Notes: generated from the sequence alone by a model not told the origin. 64,000 nucleotides of DNA from Cytobacillus solani (GCF_001420595.1 NZ_LJIX01000006.1:3271058-3335057); one strand, 5' to 3'. Shown: positions 36,910 to 46,871, counted from the stretch's first letter. Program-made: numbers and translations.

Positions 36910-36939
36910 TTGACAACTATGCTTGTCCCCCTTCATAAT
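36910..36939 (+). promoter_or_regulatory. Sigma-A promoter of the proI leader
   Basis: TTGACA at 36910-36915 and CATAAT at 36934-36939 with 18-bp spacing, about 25 bp before the T-box leader. Confidence 0.65.
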
Positions 36940-36964
36940 CACTATTAATATCTTTAGAATGGAA

Positions 36965-37207
36965 ATAGCGATGAGTAAGGCCAGTAAATGGAAAAAGACG
37001 TAAGAGAGTGAAGCTCGACAGGCTGAAAGGCTTCACCGTCCACTTGACCATTGAACCTACCTTATGAGCGGTTAGGCAAACCTAAACGTGTTTTCCGGCG
37101 TTAACGGAGTCGAGATGCCTTTTTCGGTTAGATGAAAAAGGTAATTGAAGGTGGTACCGCGAATAGCTTAGTCCTTTCGTCCTTTACAGGATGGAAGGAC
37201 TTTTTTG
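36965..37207 (+). ncRNA. T-box riboswitch (proline tRNA) controlling proI
   Basis: The T-box sequence AAGGTGGTACCGCG is at 37148-37161. Stem I contains GATGAGTAAGG and the specifier region TTGAACCTACC, with CCT (37056-37058) as a proline codon followed by A. A terminator with the arms AGTCCTT ... AAGGACT and a T run ends at about 37207, just before proI. Uncharged tRNA-Pro is expected to favour the antiterminator. Confidence 0.93.
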
Positions 37208-37240
37208 TTTACACATTCATTCACACTGGAGGAATATGAA

Positions 37241-38071
37241 ATGGAAAAATTAGCAGTCGTTGGCGCAGGCTCTATGGCGGAGGCTTTAATAGCCGGCATT
37301 GTAAAAAATAAGCTAATGGATAGCAGGCGAATATGGGTTACAAACAAGACAGATCATGAAAAATTAATATCCTTACAAAATCAATATGATGTGCAAACGA
37401 CCTATAATTTAAATGAACTTTTTCAAAATGCCAGCATTGTTATATTAGCAATGAAACCAAAGGATGCAGCTGAGGCAATAGAGCATATTAAGAAGTACTT
37501 AACAGAGGAAATGCTAATTATTTCGGTATTAGCTGGCGTATCGATGAACAGTGTTGAAATGCTTGCCGGACAATCATTAGCCATTGTAAGGGCCATGCCA
37601 AATACATCAGCAGCTGTCGGAAAATCAGCTACTGCCCTTGCGATCAATCAGAAAGTATCAGCTGAACAGATGACGCTTGTGTCAAACATGTTTGCAACGG
37701 TTGGTGTAACAGCAATCGTTGAAGAAGAGCAGCTTGATGCCGTGACAGGTTTGTCGGGAAGTGGCCCAGCCTATATTTACTATCTGGCAGAAGCAATGGA
37801 AAAAAGTGCAGTCGACGTCGGTCTCGAGAAAGAAATCGCAAAAGAATTCATTGTACAAACATTACTGGGAGCGGCAGAAATGCTATCAAAGTCAGCAAAA
37901 GAACCCAAGCAGCTTCGGAAGGAAGTAACAAGTCCTGGCGGCACAACAGAAGCGGGACTGAAAGTCTTGGAAAACTATCGCGTACAGCATGCATTTATCG
38001 ATTGTATAAAAGAAGCAACTGCCCAATCAAAGCGCCTTGGCGAAGATATCTCTGCAGGAATGAACGTATAG
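37241..38071 (+). CDS. proI: Pyrroline-5-carboxylate reductase
   Basis: 276 aa. N-terminal Rossmann motif VVGAGSMAEALIAGI and C-terminal signature TGLSGSGPAYIYYLAEAME and REVTSPGGTTEAGL. It reduces pyrroline-5-carboxylate to proline with NAD(P)H. ATG 37241 has GGAGGA upstream. Proline T-box control and gene position match B. subtilis proI. Confidence 0.96.
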   Translation: MEKLAVVGAGSMAEALIAGIVKNKLMDSRRIWVTNKTDHEKLISLQNQYDVQTTYNLNELFQNASIVILAMKPKDAAEAIEHIKKYLTEEMLIISVLAGVSMNSVEMLAGQSLAIVRAMPNTSAAVGKSATALAINQKVSAEQMTLVSNMFATVGVTAIVEEEQLDAVTGLSGSGPAYIYYLAEAMEKSAVDVGLEKEIAKEFIVQTLLGAAEMLSKSAKEPKQLRKEVTSPGGTTEAGLKVLENYRVQHAFIDCIKEATAQSKRLGEDISAGMNV

Positions 38072-38090
38072 CTGGTTAATTGCAATTAGC

Positions 38091-38290
38091 TGATTTTATT
38101 TGCTAGATCCGCTTTATTTTTGCGAAATGCTCATTTTATTTGCAATACCAACCTTATTTTTGCGAAATGCTCTTCTTATTTGCTATATCTACCTTATTTT
38201 TGCAAATAGCTCATTTTATTTGCAATATCAACCTTATTTTTGTGAAATACTCATTTTATTTGCAAGATCTACCTTATTTTTGCAAAGCAC
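38091..38290. repeat. Five tandem 40-bp units built of 20-bp TTTGC half-units
   Basis: Units start at 38091, 38131, 38171, 38211 and 38251, each exactly 40 bp, with the pattern TCATTTTATTTGCAATA.. then CCTTATTTTTGCGAAATGC. Each 40-mer is two related 20-mers. The same motif occurs, less regularly, at 7.8, 19.4 and 39.1 kb. No open frame with a ribosome site. Confidence 0.9.
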
Positions 38291-38294
38291 AAAT

Positions 38295-39005
38295 TTAGTG
38301 TTTTTGCTTATACACTCTACCTTTTTTCGTACCAGTAAAGGGAAGGTTCATTTTTGTTAAGAGACGGCTAGCAATATATGGTGAGGTTAAATGGAGAAAT
38401 TCACATAGCTTTTTATTCGTAATCGTTGTATTTATTATAAGAAAATAATCATTAATTGCTTGAATATGTGCATCTTTATTTTTCGCTTTGCATGATGGAC
38501 AATACCAAGTCCCATGTATTCGTTCCATACCAAACACTTCACATTCTTTGCACTGAACACCAGTAATAACATCCGTTTCGGGTATTTTAAAATAGGCTAA
38601 GGCATCAAAAGACTCTGGAACATGCCTATTTATTAAGGTTTTGATTACTTTTTTTAATTCATAAGAGGACAATTGCTCCTTCATAAATTGCTTACTAATT
38701 TTAACGATCTTTTCTACTATCTCTTGTGGTCGCACAACCTTTTGATGTGCTTCATAATGATGGGGATCTGATTTAATAATTGTTGAGGGATTGCTAATGG
38801 TAATTAAACATTCTGAAGGTAAATGAACTTTTAGCTCTTTTAGCCAGTTTGTAAATTCACTTTGCTACCTCTTCGCTTGGAGAATCGGGCCAGCAGTTCT
38901 TTTCCCTTGTTCAGTTTCAATTATGGGACGTTTCACATGGCTTTTGGGAAGCCGCCTTAATAATGCCTCATTTTTGAGCACTCTCACCGGCTTAACACGT
39001 TCCAT
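38295..39005 (-). pseudogene. NERD-domain protein, degraded (internal deletion and nonsense codon)
   Basis: Starting at ATG 39005, the frame gives the usual N-terminus of Bacillus nuclease-related-domain proteins (MERVKPVRVLKNEALLRRLP). It jumps after GKRTAG straight to PILQAKR, losing the NERD catalytic core (roughly 60-70 residues). An in-frame TAG follows where the family has Gln. The rest is intact: SNPSTIIK and the C-terminal zinc ribbon CKECEVFGMERIHGTWYC plus FLHLTSPYIASRLLTKMNL. Only the last 146 codons (38295-38735) stay open from an ATG. Confidence 0.8.
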
Positions 39006-39104
39006 TACAATCAATTAGATCACACCTTTCGTAATGTCAAGAATATATTCAATCTAGTTGGCAAAAATTCCTTCTGTAAATTAGTTTATTAGCAAATTGT
39101 TTTT

Positions 39105-39240
39105 ATATATTTGCGAAATATGACATAATTTTTGCAAGATCCCGATTACTAACCTTTTTAAATTTTTTTTTTCGGTATTCTTTGTTTATTTGCAAACCAA
39201 ATAATATATTTGTGAAAATCAAGTTAAATTTGCAAAACGC
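39105..39240. repeat. 20-bp-phased TTTGC repeat cluster (degenerate)
   Basis: TTTGC/TTTGTG at 39110, 39131, 39189, 39209 and 39229, mostly 20-21 bp apart. It lies between the two pseudogenes, in a gap of 271 bp that holds nothing else I can support. Confidence 0.6.
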
Positions 39241-39276
39241 CAATTTTTTATACAAATTTCTTAAGGAAGTGTCTCC

Positions 39277-40384
39277 ATGCTAACCGCTCTGCTTTTTTTA
39301 AGCTTGTTTGTTTGGCTGGCGGTTCTATTTGATGCCAGTGCAGGCTTTAGAAAATTAGAACGGCTGGAAGATGAAGCGGAACAAATAAATGGACCGCTGC
39401 TTTCAATTATTGTTGCAGCTCGGAATGAAGAAGAGAACATCGAAAGCAGCATCATCAGCCAGCTGAAACAAAACTATAAAAACATTGAATGGGTCTTAGT
39501 GAATGATCGATCTACTGACAAAACTGGAAAGATAATGGACCAATTGCGGGAAACTGACAAACGAATAAAAATCATTCATATTCAGGAGCTCCCTAAAGGC
39601 TGGCTTGGGAAAAATTATGCGCTTTATACAGGTACAAAAGAAGCCGCCGGAGACTCTTATTATTTACGGATGCAGATGTTCAATTCCAAGAACAAACCAT
39701 TGGCAAGGCAATCAGCTATTTTACAAACAATAAACTTGATCACTTAACTGCCGCTCCAAATCTATATGGAAGAAGCATCATGCTCCAATCCTTTATTGCC
39801 TTTTTCATGTTTGGCTTTTCTTACTATAAGCGTCCGTGGATGGCAAATAGACCGACTTCGAAAACGGGAATGGGCATCGGTGCTTTCAATATGCTAACAA
39901 AAAAGGATATCATGCTTTCGGAACGCATGAAGCGATTAAAATGCGCCCGGACGATGATTTAATGCTCGGGAAGAAAATGAAGGAAATGGGGCATCATCAG
40001 CGAATGGTGACTGCAATGGAATTACTTGAGGTAGAGTGGTATAGAAGCTTAAAAGAAGCATTAATTGGCCTTGAGAAAAATACGTTTGCCAGTCTCCATT
40101 ATCGGATCAGTATGGTTCTATTCGCGATAGCCGGTGTGTTCCTTTCACAAGTTCTTCCTTTCTTCACATTGTTTTCCCAAGACCATATTGCTTTAAGTGC
40201 AGCCAATATCCTTCTGCTAGCTATTGTTTACACATTGATCATAAAGCGGATGACGGCCTTCTCCCCGCTCCCCTTTCTCTTATTTCCAATAACAGCACTT
40301 GTCTTTATTTATTCAATTATCCGTGCGAGCTTCTTGACATTTAAAGAGGCGGCATCATATGGAGGGGAACAAAGTACCGTCTGA
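39277..40384 (+). pseudogene. Family 2 glycosyltransferase with two frameshifts
   Basis: Three consecutive frames make one GT2 membrane glycosyltransferase. Frame one (39277-about 39655) has an N-terminal TM helix and LLSIIVAARNEEENIESSI. Frame two (about 39656-39910) has LFTDADVQFQEQTIGKAISY with the DxD motif, then NLYGRSIMLQSFIAFFMFGF. Frame three (about 39915-40384) has YHAFGTHEAIKMRPDDDLML and the C-terminal TM helices. Each switch is consistent with the loss of one base. Either a young pseudogene or sequencing errors. Confidence 0.85.
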
Positions 40385-40479
40385 GTGAATTGCGTGAAAA
40401 GAGAAGCTAGTTCTTTTTCATTTTAAGAAACGATTGTTATACTAGAGAAAAGCTACATATATAAGAGGAGGTTTTTCGA

Positions 40480-41502
40480 ATGGAAGCAAAGCTTTTTACC
40501 CCTTTTACGATTAAGAATACGACGATTAAAAACCGGATTGTCATGGCACCGATGTGCATGTACTCGTGCCCGAACGAGGATGGCATGGTAGAGAATTGGC
40601 ATAAAACACATTATACGAGCAGAGCAGTCGGTCAAGTAGGACTGATTATTTTAGAAGCAACTGCTGTCACTCCACAAGGACGGATTTCCCCAAATGACTT
40701 AGGGATTTGGAGCGATGACCACATTGCTGGGTTAAAGGAACTCACTGATTTAATGAAGGAACATGGAGCAGCAACCGGCATTCAGCTTGCCCATGCTGGC
40801 CGAAAAGCAGTGCTTGAGGGTGAAATCCTTGCACCATCCGCTCTAGCATTCAATGAAAAAATGAAACAGCCAAAAGAAATGACGATTGAAGAAATACAAG
40901 AAACAATAGAAGCATTCAAGCAAGGAGCAGAAAGAGCACAAAAAGCAGGCTTTGATATCATCGAAATTCACGGGGCCCATGGCTATCTAATTAATGAATT
41001 CCTATCCCCTCTTTCTAACCAGCGGACAGACGAATACGGTGGATCTCCTGAAAATCGTTATCGTTTCCTTCGTGAAATCATTGAGGCAATTAAAACTGTA
41101 TGGGATGGGCCATTATTTGTTCGAGTTTCTGCACATGATTATCATGAGAAAGGCTTAACTGCTGAAGATTATGTACGATTTGGGAAATGGATGAAAGAAC
41201 AAGGAATCGATCTTATTGATGTTAGCTCTGGCGCAGTAGTCCCAGCTAGGATTCACACGTACCCTGGCTATCAGGTAAAGTTCTCCGAAAAAATTAAAGA
41301 GGAGGCTGGTATCCCTACTGGTGCGGTAGGCTTAATTACAGCACCGCTGCATGCAGAAGAGATTCTGCAAAATGAACGTGCCGACTTAATTTTCCTTGCT
41401 CGTGAGCTTCTGCGTGACCCATACTGGCCGCGCACAGCAGCGAAAGAGCTTGGTGTCAACATTGATTCGCCGAAGCAATATGAACGCGGATGGCTTGTAT
41501 AG
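40480..41502 (+). CDS. namA: NADPH dehydrogenase, old yellow enzyme family
   Basis: 340 aa FMN-binding TIM barrel. [10 protein letters not shown] with the redox-tuning Cys, [26 protein letters not shown] with the His-Ala-His/Asn substrate site and [15 protein letters not shown] are all as in B. subtilis YqjM. It reduces activated C=C bonds with NADPH, possibly for detoxification. A ribosome site AGAGGAGG precedes the start. Confidence 0.96.
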   Translation: MEAKLFTPFTIKNTTIKNRIVMAPMCMYSCPNEDGMVENWHKTHYTSRAVGQVGLIILEATAVTPQGRISPNDLGIWSDDHIAGLKELTDLMKEHGAATGIQLAHAGRKAVLEGEILAPSALAFNEKMKQPKEMTIEEIQETIEAFKQGAERAQKAGFDIIEIHGAHGYLINEFLSPLSNQRTDEYGGSPENRYRFLREIIEAIKTVWDGPLFVRVSAHDYHEKGLTAEDYVRFGKWMKEQGIDLIDVSSGAVVPARIHTYPGYQVKFSEKIKEEAGIPTGAVGLITAPLHAEEILQNERADLIFLARELLRDPYWPRTAAKELGVNIDSPKQYERGWLV

Positions 41503-41504
41503 GT

Positions 41505-41544
41505 AATAAAAGGGATGGACACTTATATGTCCATCCCTTTTATT
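41505..41544. terminator. Bidirectional terminator namA/transporter
   Basis: A 16-bp perfect stem AATAAAAGGGATGGAC/GTCCATCCCTTTTATT around an 8-nt loop between two convergent genes. Confidence 0.9.
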
Positions 41545-41546
41545 GT

Positions 41547-42887
41547 TTAAATAAGACCCACTGCATCAAGGAACACAATAATAATGACAAGAGGAACGAC
41601 ATATCTCATCAGGAAGAACCACACTGTAAAAATTAAGTTCAAACTTTTTTTCCCTTGAATCAGTTCACTTCTTAAAAGATCCTTCTTCATTTTATATGAT
41701 ACGAAAATAGAGATGAGCAACGCGCCAATCGGCATCAAAATATTACTAACTAGAAAATCAGCACTGTCAAAAATACTTTTACCAAAAATAGAGATTTCAG
41801 ATAATGTGCTGAAGGATAGAGCAGAAGGAATTCCGACTAGGAAAATCGCTGCACCAATTAGCCAAGCCATTCGGCCTCTTCCTTTTCCCTTGTTAGACAT
41901 CAATGCTGCCACGACAATTTCAAGCATCGAAAAAGCGGATGTGAGCGTAGCAAATAAAAATAAGGAAAGGAATAGCAATAAAAATACTTTTCCAAAAACA
42001 ATTTGATCAAAAACAGATGGCAGAACAATAAATAACAATCCAGGTCCACCTTCAGGTTCATACCCTAATGAAAACACAGCTGGAAAAATTGCCAATCCAG
42101 CTAAGATAGAAATGAATAGATTCATCGCCACAATGGATAGCGCTGGCTGCAGGAGACTTTCCTTTTTGGATAAATACGAGCTATACGTGACCATCACAGA
42201 AACCCCTACACTCAATGAGAAGAATGATTGTCCCATCGCATAAAGCACACTTTCAGAAGTTAAGCTTGAAAAATCAGGCTTTAAAAAGAACGTAACTCCA
42301 GCCATTGCCCCCTCTAATGTTAAGGAACGGACAATTAGAACGATAAATAATAAGAACAAAGCGGGCATCATGATTTTGCTAATTTGTTCAATTCCTTGCT
42401 GCACACCTCTTGCAACAACAACAATAGTGATAATTAAAAAGATTGCTTGGAAAATAATAACTTCAAGAGGATTTCCAACTGATTGATTAAAAAATGCTAC
42501 ATAGCCATCAGCTTCGGCAGGCATTCCCCCCGTAACACTTGCAAATAAATATTTAATAATCCAGCCGCCAATTACACTATAAAATGACAGAAGCAGGAAA
42601 CATGTAAATACCCCTATATAACCGATCCAATGCCATCTGGATTTCGGGGCAATCGTCTTGTATGCAGAAATCGCCTCTTTTCCTGTACTGCGCCCAACAA
42701 TAAACTCACCTAGTAAAAGCGGAAACCCGATAAGCAAGGAAAAAATTAAGAATAAAAGAATAAATGCACCGCCCCCGCTATTCCCTGTTACATATGGAAG
42801 CTTCCAAATTGCTCCAAGTCCAATTGCTGAACCGGCAGAAGCTAATATAAAGCCAATTTTTGAAGACCATTGTTCATTTTGCATCAT
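41547..42887 (-). CDS. Na+-dependent amino-acid transporter (SNF/NSS family)
   Basis: About 446 aa, 11-12 TM helices. N-terminal WSSKIGFILASAGSAIGLGA and IWKLPYVTGNSGGGAF are the NSS TM1 signature with the Na+ and substrate sites. The family imports amino acids (Trp, Tyr, Leu and others) with sodium. ATG 42887 has GAGGGGGAG upstream. A T-box leader with a probable Phe specifier precedes it, so an aromatic amino acid substrate is likely but not proven. Confidence 0.92.
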   Translation of the reverse strand: MMQNEQWSSKIGFILASAGSAIGLGAIWKLPYVTGNSGGGAFILLFLIFSLLIGFPLLLGEFIVGRSTGKEAISAYKTIAPKSRWHWIGYIGVFTCFLLLSFYSVIGGWIIKYLFASVTGGMPAEADGYVAFFNQSVGNPLEVIIFQAIFLIITIVVVARGVQQGIEQISKIMMPALFLLFIVLIVRSLTLEGAMAGVTFFLKPDFSSLTSESVLYAMGQSFFSLSVGVSVMVTYSSYLSKKESLLQPALSIVAMNLFISILAGLAIFPAVFSLGYEPEGGPGLLFIVLPSVFDQIVFGKVFLLLFLSLFLFATLTSAFSMLEIVVAALMSNKGKGRGRMAWLIGAAIFLVGIPSALSFSTLSEISIFGKSIFDSADFLVSNILMPIGALLISIFVSYKMKKDLLRSELIQGKKSLNLIFTVWFFLMRYVVPLVIIIVFLDAVGLI

Positions 42888-42949
42888 TTGCTCCCCCTCT
42901 AGTTTCAATTAAGATTGAATCGTTCAGAAATTGGCCGATTTCTTACTAA

Positions 42950-43190
42950 AAACAAAAAAGTCACAGCTATCTAAAAGGGACGTGATTTGATTCACGCGGT
43001 ACCACCCTTTTTGAAAGCATGTGACTTTCCACTTGACATGTTAACGGATTCTTCCGTTCTTCCTGCATAATACATGCAGCAAGAAAAAGCTCCAAGCTGA
43101 AATTCATCTTACCTTTGTATCAGTTTTCACCAACCACTGACTCTCTATAACAGGGAAATAAGACTTAATAGATACTCTTCATAGCTTTAT
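42950..43190 (-). ncRNA. T-box riboswitch ahead of the NSS transporter
   Basis: On the minus strand GGGTGGTACCGCG (42995-43007) is the T-box sequence. Stem I has GGTAAGATGAATTTCAGC, where TTC (43099-43101), followed by A, is the most probable specifier (Phe). TTT, one base earlier, would also be Phe. The terminator pairs AAAGTCACA with TGTGACTTTTTTG and ends at about 42952. The transporter start follows about 65 bp later. Confidence 0.9.
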
Positions 43191-43216
43191 AAATATAATG
43201 TTTAGGTTTAAATGAG

Positions 43217-43245
43217 ATTATAGTATGCATTTTTAGTCAAGTCAA
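43217..43245 (-). promoter_or_regulatory. Sigma-A promoter of the transporter T-box leader
   Basis: Minus strand TTGACT (43240-43245), 17 bp, TATAAT (43217-43222). Confidence 0.75.
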
Positions 43246-43263
43246 TAAAATTATCGGAAAAAT

Positions 43264-44196
43264 TCAATTTCCTTTACAAATTGGCAATGATATTTCCTTA
43301 AAATCCTCTGAAATAACTGTATTCTGGAAAATCTTTCTTGCCTCTTCCTCAAGATGATTCCAATCAGTACGATCATACCTTGAGCTAATATGAGTTAAGC
43401 ACAGCTTTTTCACACCTGCCTCTTTGGCGACCTGTGCGGCTTGAACAGTTGTTGAGTGAAAGTAATCATATGCGAGCTTTTCTTCTCCATTCGAGAATGT
43501 TGCTTCATGAACAAGCAAATCCGCCTCTTGGGCTAAATAGGCGGCTGCCTCACAAATTCTCGTATCCCCAAGAATCGTTATGATTCGTCCCTTTTGCGAA
43601 GGTCCTAAAAAAGCTCCAGGCTCAATTACATTTCCATTTTCAAGCTTTACTGCCTCTCCATTTTTTATTTTTTTATAAAGCGGTCCTGGCTTTACTCCTG
43701 CTTCCATAAGCTTATCTGCGAGCAATGTACCAGGTCTGTCCTTTTCGCTCACTCGAAAGCCATACGAAGGAATCCCATGTTCAAGAAGCCTTGCTTCTAC
43801 TGTAAATTCTTCATCCTCAAAAATAATTCCTTCCTTGATTTCTACTATTTTCAGCGGATATTTCAAATAGGTCTGGCTAACAGATAGTGAGATGTCAACA
43901 AATTCCTTTATCCCCTTTGGTCCATACAAAACAACCTCTGATTCTCCTCCTTGAAACGATCTGCTTGATAATAGTCCTGGAAGCCCATAAATATGATCCC
44001 CATGCAAATGGGTAATGAAAATTTTTTCTATTCTGCGCGGCTTAATCGATGTATGTAAAATTTGATGCTGGGTTGCTTCTCCACAGTCAAAAAGCCAGAT
44101 GGCTCCCCGCTCTTCTAGCAATTTCAACGCAATTGAAGTAACATTTCGCAGTTTAGCGGGCATTCCCGCACCTGTGCCTAAAAAAAAGACTTCCAT
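43264..44196 (-). CDS. rnz: Ribonuclease Z
   Basis: 310 aa. tRNase Z metal motif [13 protein letters not shown] and later ligands in [10 protein letters not shown] and HEATFSNGE, with the PxKxR-type TSIALKL N-terminus. It cuts the 3' trailer of tRNA precursors lacking encoded CCA. Adjacent to zwf as in B. subtilis. Confidence 0.96.
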   Translation of the reverse strand: MEVFFLGTGAGMPAKLRNVTSIALKLLEERGAIWLFDCGEATQHQILHTSIKPRRIEKIFITHLHGDHIYGLPGLLSSRSFQGGESEVVLYGPKGIKEFVDISLSVSQTYLKYPLKIVEIKEGIIFEDEEFTVEARLLEHGIPSYGFRVSEKDRPGTLLADKLMEAGVKPGPLYKKIKNGEAVKLENGNVIEPGAFLGPSQKGRIITILGDTRICEAAAYLAQEADLLVHEATFSNGEEKLAYDYFHSTTVQAAQVAKEAGVKKLCLTHISSRYDRTDWNHLEEEARKIFQNTVISEDFKEISLPICKGN

Positions 44197-44396
44197 ACAT
44201 AACTCCCCTTTAAAGCTTTAAAAATAAATTCGTGCTATATTGAATGTACTTACTATACCATATAATCTTTAATTAAAAACATTTGGATAGGAAGGATGTA
44301 TTCGCGAAAAACTATATTTGCGAGATATTTATGATGAAAAACATCCTTTATTCTTTTATAATTAAAGAATTCTTGTTGAAAAGAGGTTCAAGAAAC

Positions 44397-45899
44397 GTGA
44401 TACATACTGAAAAACCAACTGCATTAATTATGATATTTGGCGCAACAGGAGATTTAGCTAAGAGAAAATTATTCCCATCACTTTATCGATTGTATCAAAA
44501 AGGCAAGCTATCTGAACGATTTGCAGTAGTAGGTGTTGCAAGACGTGCACTCTCAAATGAAGAATTTCAGTTAAGTGTAAAGGAATCGATTGAGGCAGCA
44601 TCTGATAAAAACGGAAATCATGATGAGTTTATTTCCCACTTTCACTATCATTCACATGATGTTACAGATTCAAGTTCCTATCTATCCTTAAAACAAATGG
44701 CATCAGATTTAGATAGTCACTATGGATTAGGGGGAAATCGGATCTTTTATTTAGCAATGGCTCCTGAGTTTTTTGGGACAATTGCTGAGCATTTAAAGGC
44801 AGATGGATTGACAGATGTAGCAGGCTTTAAGCGGCTTGTCATTGAAAAGCCTTTTGGCCATGATGTAGAATCCGCGAAGCAGCTGAATAAACAAATCAGA
44901 AATGCGTTTTCAGAAGATGAGATTTACCGAATTGACCACTACTTAGGAAAAGAAATGGTACAAAATATTGAAGTGATCCGTTTTGCAAATGCGATTTTTG
45001 AACCGCTATGGAATAATCGCTACATTTCTAATATCCAGTTGACATCAAGTGAAGTGCTTGGAGTAGAGGAACGAGGCCGCTACTATGAAACAAGCGGTGC
45101 TCTCCGAGACATGGTCCAAAACCATATGCTGCAAATGGTCGCCCTCCTCGCGATGGAACCTCCTATTCGCCTGACAACAGAAGAAATTAGATCTGAGAAA
45201 GTAAAAGTACTTCGTGCAATGAGGCCGTTAGAAGGCGATGCCGTCAATGAGCATTTTGTCCGCGGTCAATATGGCAAAGGGAAAATAGACGAAGAAGAAG
45301 TGCCAGCCTATCGCGATGAGCCGATGGTGGACCCTTCTTCTAATACCGAAACATTTGTCGCTGGAAAGCTCTTAATTGATAATTTCCGCTGGGCAGGCGT
45401 ACCAATCTATATCCGTACAGGAAAAAGAATGGAAACAAAGTCAACTAAAATTGTTATCCAATTTAAAGATATTCCGATGAACTTGTACTATCAATCTGAG
45501 CAAACACTAAATCCAAATTTACTCGTTATCCACATTCAGCCGGGCGAAGGAATTTCGCTCTATTTGAATGCTAAAAAGAGCGGACAAAATGTGGAGGCTA
45601 CACCTGTAAAGTTAAACTTTGCCAATAAAGGGATTGATGGAATCAATACGCCAGAAGCATATGAAAAGCTATTATTTGACTGCATGCGCGGAGACGCAAC
45701 AAACTTTACCCATTGGGACGAAGTGGCCCTTTCTTGGAGCTTCGTCGATAAAATATCTGAGGTTTGGGAGTCGGAAAAAGCGGAAAACTTCCCGAACTAT
45801 GAATCCGGAACGATGGGACCAAGAGAAGCAGATCAATTATTAGAAAAAGATGGATTCTTCTGGTGGCCCGTGACCGATTTAAATGTGGATAATTGCTAA
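44397..45899 (+). CDS. zwf: Glucose-6-phosphate 1-dehydrogenase
   Basis: About 500 aa. Rossmann motif FGATGDLAKRKLFPS near the N-terminus, active-site RIDHYLGKEMVQN, and the dimer/substrate segments EVLGVEERGRYYE and RTGKRM. It oxidises glucose-6-phosphate to 6-phosphogluconolactone with NADP+, the entry to the pentose phosphate pathway with gnd 15 kb away. GTG 44397 is chosen because it gives the normal N-terminus and follows AAGAGGTT. An upstream ATG-like extension to 44283 is not supported. Confidence 0.96.
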   Translation: MIHTEKPTALIMIFGATGDLAKRKLFPSLYRLYQKGKLSERFAVVGVARRALSNEEFQLSVKESIEAASDKNGNHDEFISHFHYHSHDVTDSSSYLSLKQMASDLDSHYGLGGNRIFYLAMAPEFFGTIAEHLKADGLTDVAGFKRLVIEKPFGHDVESAKQLNKQIRNAFSEDEIYRIDHYLGKEMVQNIEVIRFANAIFEPLWNNRYISNIQLTSSEVLGVEERGRYYETSGALRDMVQNHMLQMVALLAMEPPIRLTTEEIRSEKVKVLRAMRPLEGDAVNEHFVRGQYGKGKIDEEEVPAYRDEPMVDPSSNTETFVAGKLLIDNFRWAGVPIYIRTGKRMETKSTKIVIQFKDIPMNLYYQSEQTLNPNLLVIHIQPGEGISLYLNAKKSGQNVEATPVKLNFANKGIDGINTPEAYEKLLFDCMRGDATNFTHWDEVALSWSFVDKISEVWESEKAENFPNYESGTMGPREADQLLEKDGFFWWPVTDLNVDNC

Positions 45900-45901
45900 A
45901 T

Positions 45902-45949
45902 AAAAATAAGAACCCTTTTCAAATTGAATGAAAGGGGTTCTTATTTTTA
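45902..45949. terminator. Bidirectional terminator zwf / pilus cluster
   Basis: AAAAATAAGAACCC/GGGTTCTTATTTTT hairpin between convergent genes. A decayed relative of this sequence lies at 47243-47282. Confidence 0.85.
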
Positions 45950-45966
45950 TATGTACTATACCTGCA

Positions 45967-46821
45967 TTATAATGGATTTCGAATGATAGGGACTATTTTT
46001 TCTTCAAATGCCTTCAACCCGCTTTTTGACATTTTTTCATCAAACGATTGTTCTAAATTTGCTGGATTTAGCTGTACATTAACTTCCATAAACCCATCAT
46101 CAAATTCCTGCATTGTCCTTTTTAACGAACCATTATTTGATTGCATCGCTGCCTTCAATAGTTCATTTATTTTTTTACGGTCAGCAAAAGGAATAGTAGA
46201 AGATCCCTCGCTTAAAACATTGATAATTTGCTGGTAATCATTCATCATATCAAATTCATTGAGACCATACTCATACATCATGGCATTATACTTAACACTT
46301 TCTTCTTTCATTGCCTTTAAGATTTCATCATCAAAATATCCATGTTCTCTCGTAGCAAAACGCTGCAAATGGCCTAATTTGTTAATAAACTCCTCAATTC
46401 GCGTACTGTTTCCTAACGCATGTGTTGTGTATTGAATGACCTTTTCAACAGATGATTCCAATTTGGGATGCTTACTAACTAAATTTGTTTTATATTTTGA
46501 TAATAAGGATACTACTTCTTTGTACGGAGTCATATTTTTCCGCATTTGCGGAACCATTTCCTGCATTGCCCCATGGATCATCGTATTAAATCTAATTAAA
46601 GAAAGAGCTGAAGCTTTTGCCTGTACAAAGGGAACAATATGCCCTTTGCAGTCTAGGATCAAATAGCCTGTTATTCCTTTAAGGACCTGCTCATATAAAG
46701 TTAAAAAATAATAATCTTTTCCATCAAAATAGGCAAAATCCCACATATCCCATTTTTCAAATATTTTTTTGTATTGTTTGATATTTTTTTCGTGTAGTTT
46801 GGTAGGCTTTGTGTCTATCAA
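45967..46821 (-). CDS. Unknown 284-aa protein, duplicate copy 2 (end of pilus cluster)
   Basis: TTG start at 46821 behind AAGGGGGTGAG. No signal peptide or TM helix: probably a cytosolic, helix-rich protein (HEKNIKQYKKIFEKWDMWDF, LESSVEKVIQYTTHALGNST). It differs from the copy at 49590-50444 at only 12 of 284 residues. Residues about 58-205 are the same, and the changes are near both ends. The DNA similarity starts at the ribosome site and ends just after the stop. No family recognised. See copy 1 for context. Confidence 0.85.
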   Translation of the reverse strand: MIDTKPTKLHEKNIKQYKKIFEKWDMWDFAYFDGKDYYFLTLYEQVLKGITGYLILDCKGHIVPFVQAKASALSLIRFNTMIHGAMQEMVPQMRKNMTPYKEVVSLLSKYKTNLVSKHPKLESSVEKVIQYTTHALGNSTRIEEFINKLGHLQRFATREHGYFDDEILKAMKEESVKYNAMMYEYGLNEFDMMNDYQQIINVLSEGSSTIPFADRKKINELLKAAMQSNNGSLKRTMQEFDDGFMEVNVQLNPANLEQSFDEKMSKSGLKAFEEKIVPIIRNPL

Positions 46822-46871
46822 TACTGCAACTCACCCCCTTAAATAACAAAACAAACATTTACATGCCTTTA

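Noticed and set aside
38091-38290. Possible CRISPR array
   Set aside because: The units are 40 bp with no distinct spacers: the whole unit repeats with drift. No cas genes are nearby.
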